A DNA stretch of 64,000 nucleotides from Lactococcus garvieae (GTDB taxonomy: Bacteria; Bacillota; Bacilli; Lactobacillales; Streptococcaceae). Position 1 is the first letter of the stretch, and every line of letters begins with the position of its first letter. Shown here in pieces: positions 41,859-54,280 of the stretch. The stretch is taken from assembly GCF_016027715.1 (NCBI RefSeq), contig NZ_CP065691.1, positions 310,001 to 374,000 of the forward strand, written 5' to 3'. The notes beneath the pieces are model-generated. The model did not search any database and was not told the origin of the DNA. It saw only the letters and a program-made list of their open reading frames with translations. Position numbers and translations under genes: made by a program.

Positions 41859-42293
41859 TTAACTTGCATGGATATGGAAGTCACGTTCCATAACAATGTC
41901 CCGAATGTTTTGACTGATGTCGCTTAATCTTACTTGACGTACAGGCCGAGGAAGAAATTTACGAATATCATCATCATTGTAACCAATCTGCAGTCTTTTT
42001 TCATCGAGAATTAGAGGGCGACGTAGAATGGAACGATTTTCTTTCATGATGGTAATCATAGTATTCAGTGAGAAGTGCTCCAAATCTAATGCCAAGCTTT
42101 TGTATGCACGGCTTCTTTTTGAAATAATCTCTTCAGTGCCATTTTCTGTTAAGGCAAGGATTTCAAGGAAATCTTCTTTTTTAATGTCATCGGTCAGAAG
42201 ATTTATTTCTCGAAAGTCTACATCATTATCCATTAACCATTTTTTGGCCTTTTGACTGGAACTACAACCTGCAACTGTATATATTTTTATCAT
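41859..42293 (-). CDS. Spx/ArsC-family protein with CxxS active site
   Basis: 144 residues, thioredoxin-like. N-terminal IKIYTVAGCSSSQKAKKWL gives a C10-x-x-S13 site in place of the CxxC disulfide switch of B. subtilis Spx. The RPLI loop (about 92-95) is present, with the basic stretch RLQIGYN next to it. Lactococci have several Spx paralogues that bind RNA polymerase alpha subunits. The redox switch is probably missing or works by mixed disulfides. GGGGGACGAG upstream. Confidence 0.85.
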   Translation of the reverse strand: MIKIYTVAGCSSSQKAKKWLMDNDVDFREINLLTDDIKKEDFLEILALTENGTEEIISKRSRAYKSLALDLEHFSLNTMITIMKENRSILRRPLILDEKRLQIGYNDDDIRKFLPRPVRQVRLSDISQNIRDIVMERDFHIHAS

Positions 42294-42382
42294 CTCGTCC
42301 CCCTTACCGAAAAAATCTTATTTATTTCTAATCTATATATGGATTAATTATAACATTTTTTAGAAAAGTGTCAAGAGGATTT

Positions 42383-42541
42383 TTAATTAAAATTTAATTG
42401 TAATTGGATAGTAAAGATAAATAATGCAAAAACAACAATAAATAAAGAGGTTGTAGTGAATTTCATTGTCTTAAATATAAACTCAATTGTGATATTGTGA
42501 TTTATTTCTCTTTTGTTTTTATCATATAGAAAACGCTTCAT
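42383..42541 (-). CDS. Possible small membrane protein (52 aa)
   Basis: A 52-codon frame: basic N-terminal half (begins MKRFLYDKNKREINHN) and one hydrophobic helix (SLFIVVFALFIFTIQL). No strong ribosome site is seen. It is the only credible frame in the 550-bp gap before carB. Could be chance in AT-rich DNA. Confidence 0.3.
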   Translation of the reverse strand: MKRFLYDKNKREINHNITIEFIFKTMKFTTTSLFIVVFALFIFTIQLQLNFN

Positions 42542-42608
42542 ATTTAATCGAATTCTTATTCTATTTAAACCTAATGAAAAATGTACTTGCTTACGTAAAA
42601 GTTTTCGT

Positions 42609-42637
42609 TTGACTGCTTCTTAAGAAAATGATATCCT
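42609..42637 (+). promoter_or_regulatory. carB promoter
   Basis: TTGACT (42609-42614), 17-bp spacer, TATCCT (42632-42637), 26 bp before the PyrR-binding loop. Confidence 0.65.
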
Positions 42638-42662
42638 ACTAAGGATAAAACTTTTAAACTGG

Positions 42663-42770
42663 TCCAGAGAGGCTAGCAAGGTTGTGAACATGAATATTAG
42701 ACTCTTTTTTCAAAAAGGGTATACTCTATCTTCTTTACACCTGCTCTTCTTGCAGGTGTTTTTTCTTAGA
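42663..42770 (+). promoter_or_regulatory. PyrR-dependent attenuator leader of carB
   Basis: TCCAGAGAGGCTAGCAAGG (42663-42681) is the conserved PyrR-binding anti-antiterminator loop. A terminator follows: ACACCTGC (42737-42744) with GCAGGTGT (42752-42759) and a T-run. With UMP or UTP, PyrR binds and favours termination. A twin of this leader precedes pyrK. Confidence 0.9.
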
Positions 42771-42847
42771 CAAAGGAAGGAACATTTGCGTTTAGAGGGA
42801 GGTAAAGTTTATATCACAGCTGTTTGGAATTTAGAAATGGAGACATC

Positions 42848-45800
42848 ATGCCAAAACGTACGGATATTAAAAAAATCATGATTATTGGTTCAGGACCAAT
42901 TGTTATTGGCCAAGCTGCCGAATTTGATTATGCAGGAACACAAGCCTGTTTAGCGCTTAAAGAAGAAGGTTACCAAGTTGTACTCGTTAATTCAAATCCA
43001 GCGACGATTATGACAGATCGTGAGATTGCCGACAAGGTTTATATCGAACCGATTACTTTAGAGTTTGTCAGCAAGATTCTTCGCAAAGAAAGACCTGATG
43101 CTTTATTGCCAACTCTTGGTGGACAAACCGGACTAAATATGGCTATGGAACTAGCAGAGAGCGGCATTTTAGAAGAACTTTCGGTTGAACTTTTAGGTAC
43201 AAAGCTATCAGCCATTGACAAGGCAGAAGATAGAGAACTTTTTAAGGAACTTTGTGAAGATATAGGAGAGCCACTTTGTGAGTCGGAAATAGCGACGAGC
43301 GTTGAAGAGGCAGTGGTACAAGCGCAAAGTATAGGATACCCCATCATTGTACGTCCAGCGTTTACTATGGGTGGAACAGGTGGTGGAATCTGTGATAATG
43401 AAGCAGAGCTCCGCGAAACTGTAGCAAATGGCTTAAAACTTTCACCTGTGACTCAGTGTTTGATTGAGAAATCAATAGCTGGCTACAAAGAGATTGAGTA
43501 CGAAGTAATGCGTGACTCTGCTGACAATGCAATTGTTGTCTGCAATATGGAGAATTTTGACCCCGTAGGAATCCATACGGGTGACTCTATTGTCTTCGCG
43601 CCAAGTCAAACCTTATCAGATGTCGAATATCAAATGTTACGTGATGCATCATTGAAAATCATCCGAGCATTGAAGATAGAAGGTGGCTGTAATGTACAAC
43701 TGGCATTAGATCCGCATTCCTATAAATATTATGTTATCGAAGTTAATCCACGTGTCTCACGCTCATCTGCCTTAGCTTCTAAAGCTACAGGTTATCCTAT
43801 TGCTAAAATGTCTGCTAAAATCGCAGTAGGTATGACCTTAGATGAAATTATTAACCCTGTAACTAATACGACCTACGCCTTGTTTGAGCCTGCCTTAGAC
43901 TATGTTGTTTCTAAAATCGCTCGTTTTCCTTTTGACAAGTTTGAGAATGGGGACCGAAACCTAGGCACACAAATGAAAGCGACGGGGGAAGTCATGGCTA
44001 TCGGTCGTAATATTGAAGAGAGCCTTCTTAAAGCCGTACGCTCTCTCGAAATAGGTGTGTGTCATAATCGTCTAGAAGGATTAGAAGAAGTATCAGAAGA
44101 GCTCCTATATCAGAAAATCATTAAAGCTCAAGATGATCGACTTTTCTATATTTCGGAGGCTATCCGTCGTGGAATTCCAATCGAAGAGATTGCATCTTTG
44201 AGTAAAATTGATATCTTTTTCTTGGACAAGTTACTCCATATAGTAGAAATCGAAAAAGAATTAGAACTGAATGTTTTTGAGCCAGAAATTTTGAAAATTG
44301 CGAAGAAAAATGGCTTTTCCGACCGTGAAATCGCGCGTTTATGGAATGTCACAGAAACAGAAGTACGTCGACGTCGAAAAGACGGAGAAATTCTCCCTGT
44401 TTATAAAATGGTGGACACTTGTGCTGCTGAATTTGAGAGTAGTACGCCTTATTTCTATTCATCTTATGCGTGGGAAAATGAATCTGTCAAATCTGAGAAA
44501 GAAAAAATCCTTGTTCTAGGTTCTGGTCCGATTCGCATTGGTCAAGGGGTTGAGTTTGATTATGCTACAGTTCACTCGGTGAAAGCTATTCAGGCTTTGG
44601 GTTATGAAGCTATTATTGTAAATAGTAATCCTGAAACAGTTTCGACAGACTTCTCCATTTCTGACAAACTCTACTTTGAACCATTGACTTTTGAAGATGT
44701 CATGAATATCATTGACTTAGAAGAACCTAAAGGGGTGATTGTCCAGTTTGGAGGACAGACAGCTATCAATTTAGCTGAACCATTGGAAAAGGCTGGCGTT
44801 CAAATCTTAGGTACACAGGTGGCTGACCTTGACCGCGCGGAGGATCGTGATTCATTTGAAAAAGCTTTGTCTGATTTAGATATCCCACAACCGCCAGGGG
44901 CCACAGCCACAAACGAAGAAGAAGCAGTTGCGAATGCTGACAAGATTGGCTATCCGGTACTGCTACGTCCATCCTTTGTCTTGGGTGGTCGTGCAATGGA
45001 GATTATCGATAATGAAACAGACTTGCGCAACTATATGAATCGTGCAGTCAAAGCTTCACCTGAGCATCCTGTCCTAGTGGATAGCTATCTGACAGGTCAA
45101 GAATGTGAGGTTGATGCTATTTGTGATGGAACAGATGTCTTGCTGCCAGGAATTATGGAACATATTGAGCGTGCAGGCGTTCACTCAGGTGACTCAATGG
45201 CTGTCTACCCTCCTCAAACATTTAGTCCTGAAATTATTGAAACAATCGTTGACTATACAAAACGATTGGCTAAAGGACTGAATTGTATCGGTATGATGAA
45301 TATTCAGTTTGTTATCCATGAAGAAAAAGTATATGTTATCGAAGTCAATCCTCGTGCTTCAAGGACTGTACCATTTTTATCTAAAGTTACAGGTATCCCA
45401 ATGGCACAGCTTGCTACACAGATGATTTTAGGAAAAACTTTGGCTGAATTAGGTTATGAGTCAGGACTTGCTCCAGAATCTGAACTTGTTCATATTAAAG
45501 CCCCTGTCTTTAGCTTTAGCAAGTTAGCCAAAGTAGATAGTATGCTTGGCCCAGAAATGAAATCCACTGGAGAAGTGATGGGCTCAGATACTACACTAGA
45601 AAAAGCACTTTATAAATCTTTTGAAGCTTCAAAACTCCATATGGCAGATTATGGATCGATTCTCTTTACGATTGCTGACGAAGATAAAGCCGAGGGACTC
45701 GACATGGCTCGGAGATTCGCGGATATCGGTTATTCTTTAGTTGCAACTTCAGGTACAGCGCAGTATTTAAAAACTGCAGGTTTATATGTAAGAGAAGTTG

Positions 45801-46033
45801 GCAAAATCACGGAAGAAGCGGAAGAAACAGTTTTGGATGATATTCGTCAAGGCCGTGTACAAGCTATTGTTAACACTATGGGAAGCAAGCGTATATCCAC
45901 AACGGAAACCGATGGTTTCTTGATTCGTCAAGAGGCAATCAGTCGTGGAATTCCATTATTTACTGCGTTAGATACTGCGGAAGCTATCTTACGCGTAATG
46001 GAAAGCCGCTCATTTACGATGAATGTTATCTAA
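42848..46033 (+). CDS. carB: Carbamoyl-phosphate synthase large chain
   Basis: 1061 residues. Two ATP-grasp synthetase halves; the first begins [20 protein letters not shown], the second [19 protein letters not shown] (about 545). Oligomerisation domain between, and an MGS-like allosteric domain in the last 120 residues ([10 protein letters not shown]). Makes carbamoyl phosphate for pyrimidines and arginine. carA is not adjacent, as known for lactococci. ATG 42848 with GGAG upstream, under the PyrR leader. Confidence 0.97.
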   Translation: MPKRTDIKKIMIIGSGPIVIGQAAEFDYAGTQACLALKEEGYQVVLVNSNPATIMTDREIADKVYIEPITLEFVSKILRKERPDALLPTLGGQTGLNMAMELAESGILEELSVELLGTKLSAIDKAEDRELFKELCEDIGEPLCESEIATSVEEAVVQAQSIGYPIIVRPAFTMGGTGGGICDNEAELRETVANGLKLSPVTQCLIEKSIAGYKEIEYEVMRDSADNAIVVCNMENFDPVGIHTGDSIVFAPSQTLSDVEYQMLRDASLKIIRALKIEGGCNVQLALDPHSYKYYVIEVNPRVSRSSALASKATGYPIAKMSAKIAVGMTLDEIINPVTNTTYALFEPALDYVVSKIARFPFDKFENGDRNLGTQMKATGEVMAIGRNIEESLLKAVRSLEIGVCHNRLEGLEEVSEELLYQKIIKAQDDRLFYISEAIRRGIPIEEIASLSKIDIFFLDKLLHIVEIEKELELNVFEPEILKIAKKNGFSDREIARLWNVTETEVRRRRKDGEILPVYKMVDTCAAEFESSTPYFYSSYAWENESVKSEKEKILVLGSGPIRIGQGVEFDYATVHSVKAIQALGYEAIIVNSNPETVSTDFSISDKLYFEPLTFEDVMNIIDLEEPKGVIVQFGGQTAINLAEPLEKAGVQILGTQVADLDRAEDRDSFEKALSDLDIPQPPGATATNEEEAVANADKIGYPVLLRPSFVLGGRAMEIIDNETDLRNYMNRAVKASPEHPVLVDSYLTGQECEVDAICDGTDVLLPGIMEHIERAGVHSGDSMAVYPPQTFSPEIIETIVDYTKRLAKGLNCIGMMNIQFVIHEEKVYVIEVNPRASRTVPFLSKVTGIPMAQLATQMILGKTLAELGYESGLAPESELVHIKAPVFSFSKLAKVDSMLGPEMKSTGEVMGSDTTLEKALYKSFEASKLHMADYGSILFTIADEDKAEGLDMARRFADIGYSLVATSGTAQYLKTAGLYVREVGKITEEAEETVLDDIRQGRVQAIVNTMGSKRISTTETDGFLIRQEAISRGIPLFTALDTAEAILRVMESRSFTMNVI

Positions 46034-46035
46034 CA

Positions 46036-46066
46036 TAAAAAGGCATGCTCTCAGCAGCCTTTTTTA
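46036..46066 (+). terminator. carB terminator
   Basis: AAAAGGC with GCCTTTT around a loop, then Ts. Confidence 0.8.
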
Positions 46067-46099
46067 TTTCTTCAATAGATGGTAACGCTCGCCATCTTT

Positions 46100-46108
46100 T
46101 GATACAAT
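46100..46108 (+). promoter_or_regulatory. Extended -10 before the rluE-like gene
   Basis: TGA-TACAAT ends 4 bp before ATG 46113. No ribosome site is seen; the message is probably leaderless, possibly starting at the second ATG (46116). Confidence 0.5.
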
Positions 46109-46112
46109 AGAA

Positions 46113-46649
46113 ATGATGATATTACTATTTAACAAACCATTTGATGTGCTCACTAAATTTACAGATGCAGAAGGCAGAAAAACTCTGAAAGACTATATTG
46201 ATTTGCCAAATGTATATGCTGCGGGACGATTAGATAAAGACAGTGAAGGCCTTCTCTTATTGACTGATGACGGAAAGTTAAACCATCGCCTGACCGATCC
46301 AAAATCAAAATCTTACAAGACATATCTTGTACAAGTCGAGGGAGAGTTTACAGAGGAAGCTGCTCAAAAATTGCGCGCGGGTGTCCTTCTGAAAGACGGG
46401 AAAACTTTGCCAGCCAAGGTTAAACTTACGGATGAGCCTGATTGGCTTTGGGAGCGTACACTACCTATTCGCGAACGAAAATCAATACCAACAAGTTGGG
46501 TTGAAATATCGATCAAAGAAGGAAAAAATCGACAAGTCCGACGAATGACAGCCCATGTAGGATTTCCGACTTTACGGCTGATACGGACGAAGATTGGTGC
46601 CTATGAGTTGGGGGATCTCCCTTCTGGGGCATACAAAATAATAAAATAA
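46113..46649 (+). CDS. Pseudouridine synthase, RsuA/RluE family
   Basis: 178 residues, no S4 domain, which is the RluE-like layout. Catalytic Asp in [19 protein letters not shown], start motif [11 protein letters not shown], late motif [15 protein letters not shown]. Modifies a uridine in rRNA (RluE: 23S U2457 in E. coli). The start lies 4 bp after a likely -10 box. Confidence 0.88.
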   Translation: MMILLFNKPFDVLTKFTDAEGRKTLKDYIDLPNVYAAGRLDKDSEGLLLLTDDGKLNHRLTDPKSKSYKTYLVQVEGEFTEEAAQKLRAGVLLKDGKTLPAKVKLTDEPDWLWERTLPIRERKSIPTSWVEISIKEGKNRQVRRMTAHVGFPTLRLIRTKIGAYELGDLPSGAYKIIK

Positions 46650-46671
46650 AAAAGAGCTTTTGCTCTTTTTT
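46648..46671. terminator. Bidirectional terminator
   Basis: AAAAAAGAGC-TTTT-GCTCTTTTTT between convergent genes. Confidence 0.85.
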
Positions 46672-46674
46672 GTT

Positions 46675-47472
46675 TTAGAAGCTACGTCCACCTCCTGAAC
46701 CACCTCCACCAGAGAAGCCGCCTCCACTGGAGTTATTATTTCGTGGAATCCGACGAGTTGTGATAAAGGAATTAACAAGAGTATCGGTACGTTTTGATAA
46801 ATTAAGCTCACCATTTTCCTGGTAGCGGTAGTTCCAACGGGCGCCTAGTTTCAACTGATAACGAGAAACAAGAACGATGACAAAGGCTGTAGCTGAGACG
46901 AGAGCGATTATAACAGCAATCAAGATATAACCAGGGCGGAAGGACCGGTGAAAGGTAACTGCACCCGTATCAGGATTAACAGTATACTTACGTCCTCCGG
47001 GGATACCTTCTTGATAATAATGATGGACTTGTCCATAGAAACTTTCAACAGCTTGGGTATAGTTGCCATCCGTCAACTGGGGTTGGACAACATCAAGAAT
47101 GGATTCAATACGTGAAGAAGTAATATAATACTTCAAGTTCCCTGTCGCCCAAATATATATTTCCCGTTGCCCCATATCAATGAGTAAAACGATGCCGTTA
47201 TTTCCTTGACCGACCTGATTAGCCAAATAATTCATGGCAAAATCTTTTGGTTTTTCGGTATTAGTCGTTGTTGTAACAACAAAAACGCCAGCCTTGGTTT
47301 CTTCGGCGAGAGTTGTAGCTTCTTGTTTTAGTCCCTGCAATGGGGCGTTTAAGACGCCTGCCTGATCGTCAATACCCACTTGCTGTGCCATTCCAACTTT
47401 TGGGAAAGCAAAAAGCAAGATAAAAGTGATTGAGACAAAAAATATATGAAGAAGCATTGTTTTCTTTTTCAT
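46675..47472 (-). CDS. ydjH: TPM-domain membrane protein (YgcG/YdjH-like)
   Basis: 265 residues from ATG 47472. Signal peptide about 1-30, TPM_phosphatase domain about 33-150 (VGIDDQAGVLNAPLQGL, LLIDMGQREIYIWATG), one transmembrane helix about 185-205 and a low-complexity end with Gly-Gly-Ser repeats (GGGFSGGGGSGGG). Overlaps the zinc-ribbon gene. In B. subtilis YdjH works with YdjG and YdjI in the PspA membrane-stress set. Confidence 0.82.
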   Translation of the reverse strand: MKKKTMLLHIFFVSITFILLFAFPKVGMAQQVGIDDQAGVLNAPLQGLKQEATTLAEETKAGVFVVTTTTNTEKPKDFAMNYLANQVGQGNNGIVLLIDMGQREIYIWATGNLKYYITSSRIESILDVVQPQLTDGNYTQAVESFYGQVHHYYQEGIPGGRKYTVNPDTGAVTFHRSFRPGYILIAVIIALVSATAFVIVLVSRYQLKLGARWNYRYQENGELNLSKRTDTLVNSFITTRRIPRNNNSSGGGFSGGGGSGGGRSF

Positions 47473-48566
47473 GATATAAACCACCCCACAATCACACCTA
47501 ATAGAAGTACAGCAATAAAGATAAGAACTGCCACAAGTCCGACTTTTTTCTTATCTACGGGGAGAATCCCAGACGTTTTTCCTGTTTGGCCATTCATCGC
47601 ATAGTAAAAAAGTTTATCACTATTTTTTTGGCGGTAGGTTACAAGCCAAAGAGGCAGTAAAACATAATCGCTTTGAAGTTGCGTGATAGTTTGGTCAGAT
47701 TGGACGCTGGTGACGGCAGTATAACCTTGAACTGTATCACGCATCAGTGCCTCGGAATATTGCTGAAGTTCACTATCCACTATTTCCTTTATCTCAGCGA
47801 ATTCAATATCCCTTTTTTCTGTTAGGAAACCAGAGAGGTATTGATTTTTGAAAGACACAGCTTTAGACAAATCAAAAGGTTGAACAGCTCCGACCATTTT
47901 TTCAGGCTCATTTTTTTTCAAAGCATTTTTTACTAAATCTTGAAAAGAACTACTCCCTTCGCGAACAATCTGATACTGTTTAGTTTCTGTGTATTCTAAA
48001 TCGCCAACAATCCAGACACGTATATTATGGGCACGTGCTTGTAACTGCCCTTGGAGATCCGCTCCGACAACCCAGTAGGGAAAGTAGACACCTTGGAGTT
48101 GCTTGATTTGTTTTTTATCAAAGAAGTCCTTCGGCACAAACTTCTTTTTGCCTACCCATTCTAGAAAAGCCTCCTCGGCTTCTTTTTGTTCAATTTGAAA
48201 AGGGAGAACTTTTTCAGGTAAAAACTTTCCAGATAAGCGTTCGGATAGAACGACTGGATTATGACAGTAATAGCAAAATGTTGAAGCAGTTGTTGCTTCG
48301 GTAACAATCTCGGCACCACAGGAGGGGCATATAAAGAGAGCGACTTCATCCTCAACTGCTTCATTACTTTGAGCGGCTGCCGGTTCATCTGCAAGAACAC
48401 CTTCAGAAATTCCCTTATCTTGTTGTTTGGCTTCAAAGTCACTGACTTCTTGTTCAGTAAAAGTAGATAAACAATACTGGCAATGAAAACGTTGACTCTT
48501 AGGATCAAAAAGAAGCGGTCCCCCACAGTTAGGACAGAGATGAGTGAGAACCGTTGATTGGCTCAT
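47469..48566 (-). CDS. ydjG: Zinc-ribbon membrane protein (YdjG-like)
   Basis: 365 residues. Two zinc ribbons at the N-terminus: CPNCGGPLLF with CQYC (about 11-33) and CPSCGAEI with CYYC (about 80-100). A soluble beta domain follows, and a single C-terminal transmembrane helix (about 343-363). The TFIIB-type ribbon family in B. subtilis ydjG. Translationally linked to ydjH and 20 bp from ydjI. Confidence 0.85.
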   Translation of the reverse strand: MSQSTVLTHLCPNCGGPLLFDPKSQRFHCQYCLSTFTEQEVSDFEAKQQDKGISEGVLADEPAAAQSNEAVEDEVALFICPSCGAEIVTEATTASTFCYYCHNPVVLSERLSGKFLPEKVLPFQIEQKEAEEAFLEWVGKKKFVPKDFFDKKQIKQLQGVYFPYWVVGADLQGQLQARAHNIRVWIVGDLEYTETKQYQIVREGSSSFQDLVKNALKKNEPEKMVGAVQPFDLSKAVSFKNQYLSGFLTEKRDIEFAEIKEIVDSELQQYSEALMRDTVQGYTAVTSVQSDQTITQLQSDYVLLPLWLVTYRQKNSDKLFYYAMNGQTGKTSGILPVDKKKVGLVAVLIFIAVLLLGVIVGWFIS

Positions 48567-48587
48567 GGATTACCTCTTTTCCTATAG

Positions 48588-49820
48588 TTATAATGGCTTA
48601 GCAACAAAGGGTTGTCCGCATTCTGGACAGAATTTAGGTACCCCATTGGCTAAGTTAACGATCGCATTACAAGCAGAACATGCCATTTCTATTTTCATAG
48701 CAGCAGTTTCAGCTTCAGGCTTTTTTTCACCACAGTTTGAACAGAATTTTCCTGTGTTTTCTGTACCACAGGCTGAACAAGTCCAGTTATTTTCGGAATT
48801 TTGAGTTGCTTTTTCTTGTTGAGCCATTTGCGCTTGATTTGAAGCACTTGCCTGACCTAGGACGTCCCCCGCTTGGTTCATACCCATGCCCATACCCATG
48901 AAAGCTTGCATAGCCCCGCCAGAGTTACTTCCGGCGGCTTCGATACCACGAGCGACAGCGCCTTGCATATAACCTTCACGGACACCTGGATCACCCAGCA
49001 TCGCACCTTGGTTACGCATATTGATCAATTTTTGGCTATCCTCTGTGTAGCTAATCGAGCTGACAGCTACAGCAACAACTTCAATCCCACGAAGTTTACG
49101 CCATTCTTCATCAAGGGTATCTGCCATGTATTTTGAGAGTTCGACAGATTTAGAAGGAAGGAAAGAAACACGCTCACCTTGGGCAGAATAAAGGTTGATT
49201 GAAGTATTTAATGCTGTTAAAAATTCTTGGAGATATTGTTCATTAATATCTGAAATTTCCACTTGGGTTTGATTCTTAGGAATAGCGTTCGCATAGAACA
49301 AGATTGGATCAGTAATTCTCATTGAATATGTCCCATGTGTGCGTAAGAAAAGTTCTGCATTATAGAAATTATCAAAATATTGTAGCGGTGTAGCTGTACC
49401 AAACTTAATGCCTTTAATCTCTTGAAGATTAATATAAAATACTTCTTGTTTCTGAGGCGTAACGCCGCCAAACTTGAAACGGAAAAAGGCTTCCTGTACA
49501 GATTCTTTGAGCCCACCATTAAACATAGAAGGAGCTGTATCATTTTTTACAGTATAATAACCTTCTTCAGCTGTATAATCAATAATTTTACCGCCATCAA
49601 CCAGGAGCATCATCATATTTGGATAGACATGGACTACAGAACCATCTGTAATAACATCAGCAGTTCCTTTACGATTGCTTCCACGTTTATCGTCTTTGCG
49701 GACCATAACGCCTTTGGTCATTACCGTTTGATCGGACATATCTTCTGGTTCAATGACCTCAAGCCATTGATCTGCAAGTGTACCTCCGATACTGCTTGTT
49801 GCTGCTTTAATAATACCCAT
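48588..49820 (-). CDS. ydjI: SPFH/Band-7 virion-core-like protein with C-terminal zinc ribbons (YdjI-like)
   Basis: 410 residues from ATG 49820, chosen because AAGGAG lies before it. SPFH domain about 30-285 (VVHVYPNMMMLLVDGGKI, YTEDSQKLINMRNQGAML), a Gly/Met/Ala-rich hinge, and two zinc ribbons (CSACGTENTGKFCSNCG and CSACNAIV, CPECG). YdjI in B. subtilis recruits PspA to stressed membrane. First gene of the three-gene unit. Confidence 0.88.
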   Translation of the reverse strand: MGIIKAATSSIGGTLADQWLEVIEPEDMSDQTVMTKGVMVRKDDKRGSNRKGTADVITDGSVVHVYPNMMMLLVDGGKIIDYTAEEGYYTVKNDTAPSMFNGGLKESVQEAFFRFKFGGVTPQKQEVFYINLQEIKGIKFGTATPLQYFDNFYNAELFLRTHGTYSMRITDPILFYANAIPKNQTQVEISDINEQYLQEFLTALNTSINLYSAQGERVSFLPSKSVELSKYMADTLDEEWRKLRGIEVVAVAVSSISYTEDSQKLINMRNQGAMLGDPGVREGYMQGAVARGIEAAGSNSGGAMQAFMGMGMGMNQAGDVLGQASASNQAQMAQQEKATQNSENNWTCSACGTENTGKFCSNCGEKKPEAETAAMKIEMACSACNAIVNLANGVPKFCPECGQPFVAKPL

Positions 49821-49911
49821 ATTTTTCTCCTTCATCTATTTAATTTACACGCTTTCATTATAACATAGAATAGAGGTAAAATTTTACTGCTTTAGTTGTA
49901 TTTATTGTTTC

Positions 49912-49940
49912 TTGAAATTCCTTCGAATTTAGGTTATAAT
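49912..49940 (+). promoter_or_regulatory. pyrK promoter
   Basis: TTGAAA (49912-49917), 17-bp spacer, TATAAT (49935-49940). Confidence 0.8.
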
Positions 49941-49961
49941 ACTTTAAAACCTTTAACTTAG

Positions 49962-50086
49962 TCCAGAGAGGCTAGCAAGGATACGATTAATTATATCTAT
50001 TTTCCGACATGAATTTTTATGATTTGTGCAGAAATAGATAGACTCTTTTTGTACACCTGCAGTTTATACTCTGCAGGTGTTTTTTC
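49962..50086 (+). promoter_or_regulatory. PyrR-dependent attenuator leader of pyrK-pyrDB-pyrF
   Basis: TCCAGAGAGGCTAGCAAGG (49962-49980), identical to the carB leader, and a terminator ACACCTGCAG (50053-50062) with CTGCAGGTGT (50071-50080) plus T-run. Same PyrR attenuation. Confidence 0.9.
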
Positions 50087-50140
50087 TTCAACTTGCAGAT
50101 CTATCGGATAACACAATGTTTTTTACAGAAGGAGGAAGTG

Positions 50141-52573
<2,433 letters not shown>

Positions 52574-52577
52574 GAAA

Positions 52578-52612
52578 AGAAAAAGCTTTGAGAGAACTCA
52601 AGGCTTTTAAAG
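52578..52612. terminator. Bidirectional terminator pyrF/rsmG
   Basis: AAAAGCTTTGAG with CTCAAGGCTTTT around AGAA, between convergent genes. Confidence 0.75.
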
Positions 52613-53320
52613 TGGTTTTTTATTTGGAGTACCGGCTTTACGTGGGTATTTTTTTGGTGTTTCTTTTTTCTTTTCGATAATTGCAATATGCCGCTCGTCC
52701 CCGTTTGGAAGTTGATAATCAATTTGCTCAATAAATTTGCTTCCTAAGACAGCGATAGCATTTTTGGCGTCGGAAAGTTCTTCGTCGAATTTTGCTGCTT
52801 TAAGTGAAAGTAAGCGCCCATTTTTTTTAAGAAAAGGAATGGTAAGCTCAGAGAGCACGCTCAGGCGGGCAACTGCACGAGCTGTAACAATATCAAACTG
52901 TCCGCGATAAGCAAGATCTTGACCAAAATCTTCAGCACGTCCGTGTAATAAAGTGATATGATCAAGTCCTAACTCATTAGCTAATAGTGACAGAAAGTTG
53001 ATACGTTTATTTAAGGAATCAATAATTGTAACTTGCAATTCAGGAAAAATAATTTTCATTGGCAAGCTTGGAAAACCAGCACCAGCACCAATATCAAGGA
53101 TTTTTATTGCCTCATTATTGATAAGCTTATATAAAATTGGAGCGATAGAGTCATAAAAATGTTTGAGAAAAACTTCCTTCTTCTCTGTGATTGCTGTGAG
53201 GTTAATTTTTTCATTCCACTCCACTAAAAGCTCAAAGTAGCGTTCAAATTGTTCTTTTTGCTGCTGACTTAAAAAGATGTCAAAAGTTTCAAGTTGAGTA
53301 TAAAATTCTTCAGGTTTCAT
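52607..53320 (-). CDS. rsmG: 16S rRNA 7-methylguanosine methyltransferase RsmG
   Basis: 237 residues. GidB motifs: [10 protein letters not shown], the SAM loop [17 protein letters not shown] and [15 protein letters not shown]. Methylates G527 of 16S rRNA. A basic tail ([16 protein letters not shown]) follows. It abuts the prenyl-synthase gene. Confidence 0.93.
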   Translation of the reverse strand: MKPEEFYTQLETFDIFLSQQQKEQFERYFELLVEWNEKINLTAITEKKEVFLKHFYDSIAPILYKLINNEAIKILDIGAGAGFPSLPMKIIFPELQVTIIDSLNKRINFLSLLANELGLDHITLLHGRAEDFGQDLAYRGQFDIVTARAVARLSVLSELTIPFLKKNGRLLSLKAAKFDEELSDAKNAIAVLGSKFIEQIDYQLPNGDERHIAIIEKKKETPKKYPRKAGTPNKKPL

Positions 53321-54280
53321 TTATAGGTTCCGTTCCAAAAGTTTTTTTGTGACACTACTGATGTTCGCGCGTGTCTCGCCTTCAGGGAGTTTATTAATAA
53401 GATTGAGTGCTCTGTTTGTGTATTCTTGAGCTAATTCTTTTGTTTTATTAAGTGCTTCAGATTCGTGAATGAAGTTATAAACTTCATCAAACTTTTCCTC
53501 TTGAATCAAAGTTTTGACACGTTCAGGATCAATTTCTAGAGCAAAGAGAACTGGTGCCGAAAAAATACCTTGCTTAATATCTTCGTGTACGGGTTTACCT
53601 AGAGTTTGGCTATCACTCGCGTAATCCAGATAATCATCCATAATTTGGAAAGCAATACCGATATCCATACCGATATTATAAGCCAAATCAGATAAGCGCA
53701 CTTGCTTCATAATCAACGGCGCAATTGATGAAGACATGGCGAAAAGTTCGCCTGTTTTACCCGAAATATTTTGAATATAGTCATCAAGCGTCTGATCAAA
53801 ATCAAAATGCTTGTTCAATTGACCAAGCTCGCCTCCCAATAGTCTTTCGATTGAACCAATATTTTTGGTTAAATTTGGAAGGTCAAGAGAGTATTTGGAA
53901 AGAAGTTTAAAGACAGCGACAAAGAGATAATCCCCTGCATATACGGCAATAGATGGATCGTATTTTTTTGAGAGAGTTTCGACACCTCGTCGTGTATCAG
54001 CTTGGTCTACAATATCATCATGAATAAGTGTCGCGGTATGCAACATCTCAACACTAGCTGATAAAGCAATTTTTCGCTTGTTATCCATGCTTGTAAGATC
54101 TGCAAACATCAGTAAATAAGCAGGGCGCAACATTTTTCCACCCGCATCAAATAAATCAAAAATAGCAGACTTAATGTCTTCGTTTTTGATCCCGACCTGT
54201 TGTTTCATCAATTTTTGTACTTTTAATAATGAAGTTTCTAATTTTGGATATTCTGACCAAATTGTATGTTTCACGTCCAT
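53321..54280 (-). CDS. Long-chain polyprenyl diphosphate synthase
   Basis: 319 residues. First Asp-rich motif LIHDDIVDQADTRRG (about 85-100) and second FQIMDDYLDYASD (about 210-222); KTGELFAMSSSIAP precedes the latter. Head-to-tail trans-prenyltransferase for the menaquinone side chain (heptaprenyl/nonaprenyl type). Overlaps the Gx transporter gene. Confidence 0.9.
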   Translation of the reverse strand: MDVKHTIWSEYPKLETSLLKVQKLMKQQVGIKNEDIKSAIFDLFDAGGKMLRPAYLLMFADLTSMDNKRKIALSASVEMLHTATLIHDDIVDQADTRRGVETLSKKYDPSIAVYAGDYLFVAVFKLLSKYSLDLPNLTKNIGSIERLLGGELGQLNKHFDFDQTLDDYIQNISGKTGELFAMSSSIAPLIMKQVRLSDLAYNIGMDIGIAFQIMDDYLDYASDSQTLGKPVHEDIKQGIFSAPVLFALEIDPERVKTLIQEEKFDEVYNFIHESEALNKTKELAQEYTNRALNLINKLPEGETRANISSVTKKLLERNL

